5,289 bases of DNA from Acidimicrobiaceae bacterium (GTDB lineage Bacteria > Actinomycetota > Acidimicrobiia > Acidimicrobiales > RAAP-2): positions 515 to 5,803 of the forward strand of contig PKWA01000089.1 of assembly GCA_003131665.1 (NCBI GenBank). Reading direction: 5' to 3'. Under the pieces are notes generated by a model. That model had not been told where the DNA came from and did not search any database. It saw only the letters and a program-made list of their open reading frames with translations. Position 1 is the first letter of the stretch, and each line of letters begins with the position of its first letter. Below are positions 1-5,289 of this stretch, in pieces. The translations under genes and the position numbers were made by a program.

Positions 1-586
1 TGGTCGCCATGCCCACGGCGATGCCCTGAGATCCGTTGACTAACAGGTTGGGAAAGCGTGAGGGCAAGACCACGGGCTGCTGGGTCGAGTTGTCGTAGTT
101 GGCCTCGAAGTCAACGGTCTCTTCGTCGATTGAATCGAGCATCTCGAGCGCCAGGGGCGCCAGGCGACACTCGGTGTAGCGCATGGCGGCGGCGCCTTCG
201 TCGGGTCCGGTGCCGCCGAAATTGCCGTGGCCGCTGATGAGGGGGTGGCGCATTGAAAAGTCCTGCACCATGCGAACGAGCGCGTCGTAGATGGCGCTGT
301 CGCCGTGAGGGTGGTACGTGCCCATGACGTCGCCCACCACCTTGGCGCACTTGGCGTAGGGGCGATCGGGACGAAGACCCTGGTCGAACATTGAGTAGAG
401 GATGCGACGGTGAACGGGCTTCAGTCCATCACGCACGTCGGGCAAGGCGCGAGAGACGATGACCGACATGGAGTACTCGAGGAACGAACGTTCCATCTCC
501 AGATTGATTTCGATGGGCTCGACGTAGCCCAGAACTTCGTCGCTCGGCGGTGTGGCGGCGCCGGATCCTTTCGCGTTGGGGGTCAT
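1..586 (-). CDS. gyrA: DNA gyrase subunit A, N-terminal part (3' end outside window)
   Basis: GyrA is the DNA-cleaving and rejoining subunit of the A2B2 gyrase that adds negative supercoils using ATP. The visible 195 residues start at ATG 586-584 (MTPNAKGSG) and run off the left edge. They cover the N-terminal arm and most of the winged-helix (CAP-like) domain of the breakage-reunion core. Landmarks are [23 protein letters not shown] (about 39-61, broken by only conservative changes), the quinolone-determining stretch GDSAIYD (95-101), and the catalytic pair R136-Y137 in [11 protein letters not shown], equivalent to E. coli R121-Y122. S97 and D101 match E. coli S83 and D87, the quinolone-sensitive residues. 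One extra residue lies in the loop just before the catalytic site (GGTGPDEG). The N-terminus is about 14 residues longer than in E. coli. AGGAG at 600-596 lies 9 bases before the ATG and overlaps the gyrB stop, 12 bases upstream, so translational coupling to gyrB is likely. ParC is an alternative name for this fold, but position next to gyrB by the origin favours GyrA. Confidence 0.97.
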   Translation of the reverse strand, partial: MTPNAKGSGAATPPSDEVLGYVEPIEINLEMERSFLEYSMSVIVSRALPDVRDGLKPVHRRILYSMFDQGLRPDRPYAKCAKVVGDVMGTYHPHGDSAIYDALVRMVQDFSMRHPLISGHGNFGGTGPDEGAAAMRYTECRLAPLALEMLDSIDEETVDFEANYDNSTQQPVVLPSRFPNLLVNGSQGIAVGMAT

Positions 587-593
587 GCTCCGG

Positions 594-2543
<1,950 letters not shown>

Positions 2544-2549
2544 CAACAC

Positions 2550-2572
2550 AAAAATTTGGGCACTTAGGTGCC
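2550..2572 (-). terminator. Terminator-like hairpin in the gyrB leader
   Basis: On the minus strand GGCAC-CTAA-GTGCC (2572-2559) forms a perfect 5-bp stem with a four-base loop. It is followed by CAAA and a run of five T (2554-2550). This is a small, weak intrinsic-terminator shape. It lies between the predicted gyrB promoter and the gyrB start. It could end readthrough from dciA, attenuate gyrB transcription, or be chance. The short stem and the CAAA between stem and T-run lower confidence. Confidence 0.35.
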
Positions 2573-2578
2573 GGCGTC

Positions 2579-2592
2579 GTCAATAAATTGAC
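2579..2592. promoter_or_regulatory. Dyad symmetric site, possible operator at gyrB transcription start
   Basis: GTCAAT-AA-ATTGAC is a perfect 6-bp inverted repeat around two bases. A two-base loop would not make a good RNA hairpin, so a protein-binding site on DNA is the better reading. It begins at the transcription start predicted from the -10 box at 2599-2604. No regulator is identified. Confidence 0.3.
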
Positions 2593-2598
2593 TGCTCC

Positions 2599-2627
2599 AT
2601 CCTACCCGACGCGGTGTCACTTCTCAC
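2599..2627 (-). promoter_or_regulatory. Candidate housekeeping-sigma promoter for gyrB-gyrA
   Basis: On the minus strand the -35-like hexamer GTGAGA (2627-2622, 4 of 6 with TTGACA) is separated by exactly 17 bases from the -10-like TAGGAT (2604-2599, 5 of 6 with TATAAT). Transcription would begin near 2592, giving a leader of about 60 bases before GTG 2530. The long spacer before gyrB, against the packed genes upstream, also argues for a promoter here. This is prediction by eye only. Confidence 0.4.
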
Positions 2628-2641
2628 CGTTAACGCTCGTA

Positions 2642-2663
2642 CTTCGTCGACGTATCGACGAAG
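2642..2663 (-). terminator. Perfect 9-bp hairpin just after dciA
   Basis: CTTCGTCGA (2642-2650) and TCGACGAAG (2655-2663) are exact reverse complements around CGTA. In minus-strand RNA the loop reads UACG, a member of the stable UNCG tetraloop class, although the closing pair is A-U rather than the optimal C-G. The stem begins two bases after the dciA TAA. No T-run follows, so it is not a canonical intrinsic terminator. It may be a U-less terminator of the kind proposed in actinobacteria, or a 3'-end stabilising structure for the dnaN-recF-dciA message. Confidence 0.45.
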
Positions 2664-2665
2664 AC

Positions 2666-2971
2666 TTAGGGCTGTTTCAGCACCGTTTTAAGTGTCGTGG
2701 GCGCACTCTTTCCGAGGGTCGAAAAACCCTTCAAAATCGATGGGCTCTCCGATACCACTCGCTGCGCGAAAGCACCCGACGGCACACTCACGACCAGTAC
2801 GCCGTCCTTGATGAACTCGACTCGACAGTGCTCGGCGAGCACCGGATCCACAACGGTCGGCCACAGTCGACGCGCGTCGTCAATCACCCGCAAGTCCACC
2901 CGTCGCAACCGCCCCGCCAAGGCGTGCAAGAGTTCGCCCAGGGGCGCGGGCTCTTCTTCACGTGGCCTCAC
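2666..2971 (-). CDS. dciA: DUF721 / DciA-family protein, probable replicative helicase loader partner
   Basis: The 101-residue product has the DUF721 pattern: an amphipathic N-terminal helix region (LGELLHALAGRLRRVDLRVI, 11-30), the conserved Trp W37 in RLWPTVV, AEHCRV (46-51), and the core DGVLVVSVPSGAFAQRV (56-72). A helix and a basic tail follow. DciA proteins are the ancestral bacterial loaders that deliver the DnaB helicase, and the actinobacterial member (Rv0004 in M. tuberculosis) lies in this same slot between recF and gyrB. The protein is short for that group and consists of little beyond the domain. The aromatic position usually filled by Trp before the EL/RV pair is Phe here (F68). 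The GTG start at 2971 overlaps the recF TGA as GTGA, with no strong Shine-Dalgarno, so it is probably translated by coupling. It ends with TAA at 2668-2666. The family call rests on pattern and position; the helicase-loading role is inferred from the family. Confidence 0.83.
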   Translation of the reverse strand: MRPREEEPAPLGELLHALAGRLRRVDLRVIDDARRLWPTVVDPVLAEHCRVEFIKDGVLVVSVPSGAFAQRVVSESPSILKGFSTLGKSAPTTLKTVLKQP

Positions 2972-4059
2972 CGCAAGACCCGGGTCAAATCGATGACCGC
3001 CGCCGGACTCAGGGCGCTAGGAAGGGGCGAGGCCGTCGTGACCAGGGTCTGGCCAGTGGGCAAAAGGGCCAAAAGCCGGTTACTTCTCAGGGGATCGAGC
3101 TCGCTGAAGACGTCGTCGAGAAGTAACAAGGGGTCGATCCCTCGGCGCTGGTGGACGAGCTCATGACCGGCCAAGCGCAGGGCCAAGGCCAGTGAACGTT
3201 GCTCCCCCTGGGACGCTTGTCGTCGGGCGTCGCGTCCTTCCAACGTGAGCGCGACGTCGTCACGATGTGGTCCCACTGTGGTGTAGCCACGCACGCGATC
3301 GTCGTGAAAAGAAGTCGTCAACGCGTCGATCAAACTCTCAGACCACGAGCGTTCATACGTCACGCCTACCTCGCTCGAACTCTCGGCAAGTTGACGGTAA
3401 AACGAAGTCACGAGAGGTGCCAGTTGGATGATGAGTGACTCGCGTTGTGCGACAAGTACCTCGCTCACGTCACTGAAGTCACTTGTCCATAACTCCAATT
3501 CAGCCTGCTGAGTGCTTGAGGGACGACCTCCTTCTAACGCACGTAATAACGCATTTCGTTGACTCAGCACTCGATTGAATCGTTCAACGATCTCGGCGGT
3601 GTGCGGCTCAACGTCACCCAGCAGATTGGTCAGGTAGGTTCGACGGTGTTCGGGTCCTCCGCGCACGACGTCCACGCCCTCCGGTGTAAAGACGGTCAGC
3701 GGCAACGCCTCGGCGAGCTCGGCCCGCGAGCCTGGTCGCAGGCCATTTACCAGCATTCGCTTGGTGGTATTGCGTACGCCGCGAGTCAGGGTCAGGTCCA
3801 CTTGAACTCTTCGTTCGCGCTGATACATCACTCCGTGCACCTCGGCCGTTGCTTCGCCACCTCGGATCATGTCGCTGGCCGCGTTGGTGCGAAATGAGGA
3901 CGCGGTGGCGAGGGCGTTCACCGCTTCCAGCACGGTTGTCTTACCGGTACCGTTGGGTGAGAGAAGCACCGTGACCGCATCAGGATCGGGCCGGAAGGTG
4001 AACTCGCTAAAGAGTCGAAAGTTACGAAGCGTCAGTTCGTGGAGACCCACGACAGTCAA
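2968..4059 (-). CDS. recF: DNA replication and repair protein RecF
   Basis: RecF is an SMC/ABC-like ATPase that binds gapped DNA and, with RecO and RecR, helps load RecA at stalled forks and ssDNA gaps. The 363 residues are the usual length. Visible motifs are LTLRNFR (9-15), Walker A SPNGTGKT (34-41, with Ser in place of the usual first Gly), the RecF-family GPHRDD (263-268), the ABC signature SQGEQRS (283-289), and Walker B with D-loop LLLLDDVFSELD (311-322). The first in-frame start is TTG 4059, 5 bases after the dnaN stop. GTG 4050 (MGLHELTLRNFR, 360 residues) aligns better with known RecF N-termini, which have about five residues before the LxLxxFR motif. Neither start has a clear Shine-Dalgarno, so coupling to dnaN is likely. 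The 3' end overlaps dciA by 4 bases. Identification is firm; the start is uncertain. Confidence 0.96.
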   Translation of the reverse strand: MTVVGLHELTLRNFRLFSEFTFRPDPDAVTVLLSPNGTGKTTVLEAVNALATASSFRTNAASDMIRGGEATAEVHGVMYQRERRVQVDLTLTRGVRNTTKRMLVNGLRPGSRAELAEALPLTVFTPEGVDVVRGGPEHRRTYLTNLLGDVEPHTAEIVERFNRVLSQRNALLRALEGGRPSSTQQAELELWTSDFSDVSEVLVAQRESLIIQLAPLVTSFYRQLAESSSEVGVTYERSWSESLIDALTTSFHDDRVRGYTTVGPHRDDVALTLEGRDARRQASQGEQRSLALALRLAGHELVHQRRGIDPLLLLDDVFSELDPLRSNRLLALLPTGQTLVTTASPLPSALSPAAVIDLTRVLR

Positions 4060-4064
4060 CTCAA

Positions 4065-5165
4065 CTACTGAACTCGAACAGGCATCAAGAGGTAACGAAA
4101 GCGCACGTCTTCCACGCCGTGCACCATCGCCGGGCGCACTGAGTCCGACATCTCCAGAACGACTTCGTCACCGGGCACCGCTTCTACCCCATCGATCAAA
4201 AAGCCCGGGTTAAACGCGATCGTCATCTCTTCACCGTTGTAGTCCGCGTCGACGTTGTCTTCCACGTCACCGGTGTCGTGACTTTGGGTTCGAATCTCCA
4301 CGTTGCGGTCTCTCATGGTGAGACGGACCGACGAGGTGGAGTCCTTCGCGAGCAGCTTGGCCCGTTTTAACGACGTGAGGAGGGTATCTTTCGCGATTCG
4401 TAGTTGGTTGGGGTAACTGGCCGGGATTAACTGCAGCACCGAGGGGTAGTTCCCGTCGATCAACCGTGAGGCGATGCTGGTGCTGCCAACCACAAAGCAG
4501 ATCTCGGCGTCACTTAACGTCACGCCGATCTCCGCGTCCGAAGCCAGTTGCGCGGCGGCGCGCTGAAGCTCTTGAAGTGCTCGAGCCGGCACCAAGAGAT
4601 CTTGAGAACCGCTCAGCCCCTGCACGCCAGGGACGTCACGAACCGCCAGTCGATACGAATCGGTCGCGATCAATCGAAGCGTGCCATTCTCTGTAGTGAA
4701 CAGAACTCCGGTCAGCAGCGGTCGTGCGTCATCGTTAGCGGCCGCTCGTACCACTTGGTTCAAACCTTGAATGAGATCCAGGGCCGCAATCGACGTGAGT
4801 GGCCCCGTTACCGGTGGAAGCTTCGGGTAGTCCGCCACCGAAAAGGTTCGTAGCGAGAACTTGGCGCGACTTAATGAAATTTCAACACTTTCTTCGTTGC
4901 TGGCAACGGTCACCGCGCCGGCCTCGAGTGAGCGAACCGCGTCAACGATGAGGCGAGCGGGAACGACGGTGGAACCATCCTCAATACCAATCACGTCAAC
5001 CGTGGTGCGCGCCGTGATGTCGAGATCGGTGCCGGTGACGACCAGTTGATTTCCGTTCAACGTAAGGAGAATGCCAGAAGAAGCACCGATGAGTCGGGTC
5101 GCGACCACACGACTAGCGGCGGTCAGCGCCTCAACGAGGATGTCGCGCTCTGATTTGAACTTCAT
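4065..5165 (-). CDS. dnaN: DNA polymerase III sliding clamp (beta subunit)
   Basis: DnaN forms the ring-shaped dimer that tethers DNA polymerase III and many repair enzymes to DNA. The 366 residues fit the family and its three-domain plan (about 1-120, 125-250 and 255-366). Recognisable family signatures are VTGTDLDITA (43-52), FSVADYPKLPPV (108-119), RPLLTGVLF (148-156), ATDSYRLAVRD (167-177, part of the hydrophobic pocket for clamp-binding motifs), SRLIDGNYPSV (233-243) and the C-terminal YLLMPVRVQ (358-366). The start is ATG 5165, seven bases after AGGAAAGG. It is the first gene after the putative oriC and is followed by recF within 5 bases, which implies co-transcription. Nothing looks truncated or shifted. 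Confidence 0.98.
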   Translation of the reverse strand: MKFKSERDILVEALTAASRVVATRLIGASSGILLTLNGNQLVVTGTDLDITARTTVDVIGIEDGSTVVPARLIVDAVRSLEAGAVTVASNEESVEISLSRAKFSLRTFSVADYPKLPPVTGPLTSIAALDLIQGLNQVVRAAANDDARPLLTGVLFTTENGTLRLIATDSYRLAVRDVPGVQGLSGSQDLLVPARALQELQRAAAQLASDAEIGVTLSDAEICFVVGSTSIASRLIDGNYPSVLQLIPASYPNQLRIAKDTLLTSLKRAKLLAKDSTSSVRLTMRDRNVEIRTQSHDTGDVEDNVDADYNGEEMTIAFNPGFLIDGVEAVPGDEVVLEMSDSVRPAMVHGVEDVRFRYLLMPVRVQ

Positions 5166-5172
5166 AGGACTA

Positions 5173-5180
5173 CCTTTCCT
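5173..5180 (-). promoter_or_regulatory. dnaN ribosome-binding site
   Basis: AGGAAAGG on the minus strand lies 7 bases upstream of ATG 5165. It is the clearest purine-rich Shine-Dalgarno in the window and fixes the dnaN start. Confidence 0.75.
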
Positions 5181-5196
5181 TACTACTGAGATTACG

Positions 5197-5205
5197 TGTG
5201 TATTT
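5197..5205 (-). promoter_or_regulatory. Weak DnaA-box-like site
   Basis: The minus strand reads AAATACACA. It matches TTWTNCACA at seven of nine positions, failing only at the first two. It has the same orientation as the better box at 5237-5245, on the other side of the TAG repeats. Chance is possible. Confidence 0.3.
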
Positions 5206-5221
5206 CGATATGAAGAAGTCT

Positions 5222-5233
5222 TAGTAGTAGTAG
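5222..5233 (+). repeat. Four TAG trinucleotides, candidate DnaA-trio element
   Basis: TAG is repeated four times on the plus strand, read 3'-GAT-5' when moving away from the adjacent DnaA box. DnaA-trios, described in Bacillus subtilis, are 3'-(G/A)AT-5' repeats next to a DnaA box, where a DnaA filament engages one strand and opens the origin. Repeat unit, strand and order (box, short spacer, trios, then dnaN) all agree. The box-to-repeat spacer is only three bases (TGC), and the first box is not a perfect consensus. Confidence 0.55.
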
Positions 5234-5236
5234 TGC

Positions 5237-5245
5237 TGTGGATTG
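5237..5245 (-). promoter_or_regulatory. DnaA box
   Basis: The minus strand reads CAATCCACA, matching the TTATCCACA consensus at seven of nine positions including the conserved TCCACA core. It lies three bases from the TAG array and points toward it, as expected for the box that seeds DnaA loading onto trios. Confidence 0.55.
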
Positions 5246-5289
5246 ACGGGTAACTCTTTAATATCGCTGATAAATAACGGTTTCTTCAA

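Larger units (their letters stand above)
5166..5289. other. Non-coding region upstream of dnaN, probable edge of oriC
   Basis: In most actinobacteria and firmicutes oriC lies between dnaA and dnaN. This 124-base stretch holds no convincing gene. It contains DnaA-box-like sites, a TAG repeat array and A/T-rich runs (5251-5289). The dnaA gene itself would lie beyond the right edge. I could not recognise a DnaA C-terminus in any minus-strand frame here, so the origin probably continues past the window. Any dnaN promoter would lie here too, but no hexamer pair is convincing. Confidence 0.65.

Noticed and set aside
2573..2590. TTGACG on the minus strand (2590-2585) as a -35 box for gyrB
   Set aside because: The -35 match is good, but no acceptable -10 occurs 16-19 bases downstream; the sequence there is CCCAAATT.
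2588..3166. 192-codon open frame on the plus strand across dciA and recF
   Set aside because: It overlaps two confident minus-strand genes and the gyrB promoter region. The translation has low-complexity composition and no family likeness.
5269..5278. Extra DnaA box in gataaataac
   Set aside because: Only about five of nine positions match the consensus and the CACA core is missing.
5221..5289. Minus-strand frame open from the right edge to TAA 5223-5221 (ends NPQHYYY), possibly a dnaA tail
   Set aside because: The 22 residues do not resemble a DnaA C-terminus. The Tyr run is simply the CTA repeat, so non-coding origin sequence is the better reading.
5258..5289. Possible dnaN promoter, TTGAAG (5289-5284) with TATTAA (5263-5258) on the minus strand
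   Set aside because: The spacing of 20 bases is too long and the -10 match is modest in an A/T-rich stretch, so it is not reported as a feature.

Overview
The window is a stretch of bacterial chromosome next to the replication origin. All genes lie on the minus strand and read away from the right edge, in the order dnaN, recF, a DUF721/DciA-family gene, gyrB and gyrA (5' end only). This order is the classic origin-proximal arrangement of Actinomycetota, as in Mycobacterium, where Rv0004 sits between recF and gyrB. GyrA and GyrB both resemble actinobacterial proteins, for example in the Gyr[12 protein letters not shown] stretch and the GyrB ending KDVRFLDI. The moderately high GC, several GTG/TTG starts and the recF-dciA-gyrB linkage agree with this. 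A non-mycobacterial actinobacterium, perhaps an Acidimicrobiia-like lineage, is my guess, but the sequence alone does not settle the class.

Layout from right (origin side) to left. 5166-5289 is non-coding and looks like the dnaN-proximal edge of oriC. It holds a near-consensus DnaA box, then four TAG trinucleotides in the orientation expected of a DnaA-trio, then a weaker DnaA box. 5165-4065 is dnaN (sliding clamp). 4059-2968 is recF (gap-repair ATPase), starting 5 bases after dnaN. 2971-2666 is a short DciA-like helicase-loader gene that overlaps recF by 4 bases. 2531-2665 is a 135-bp regulatory spacer. It holds a perfect 9-bp hairpin right after dciA, a plausible gyrB promoter, a 14-bp dyad at the predicted transcription start, and a small terminator-like hairpin in the gyrB leader. 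2530-599 is gyrB, and 586-1 is the first 195 codons of gyrA.

The genes form two functional blocks. dnaN-recF-dciA is a tightly packed replisome/repair unit (clamp, gap-repair loader, helicase loader). gyrB-gyrA encodes the two gyrase subunits that remove positive supercoils ahead of forks. A 16-bp perfect palindrome over the gyrB stop codon would bury the gyrA Shine-Dalgarno, so gyrA translation probably depends on ribosomes finishing gyrB.

I see no mobile elements, CRISPR, tRNA or rRNA genes, and no novel multi-gene system. The most interesting signals are regulatory: the candidate origin-unwinding element, the gyrB-gyrA palindrome and the structured gyrB leader. Two substitutions at usually conserved sites also stand out: Asn in the GyrB EGDSAGG motif and Ser at the first Walker A glycine of RecF.
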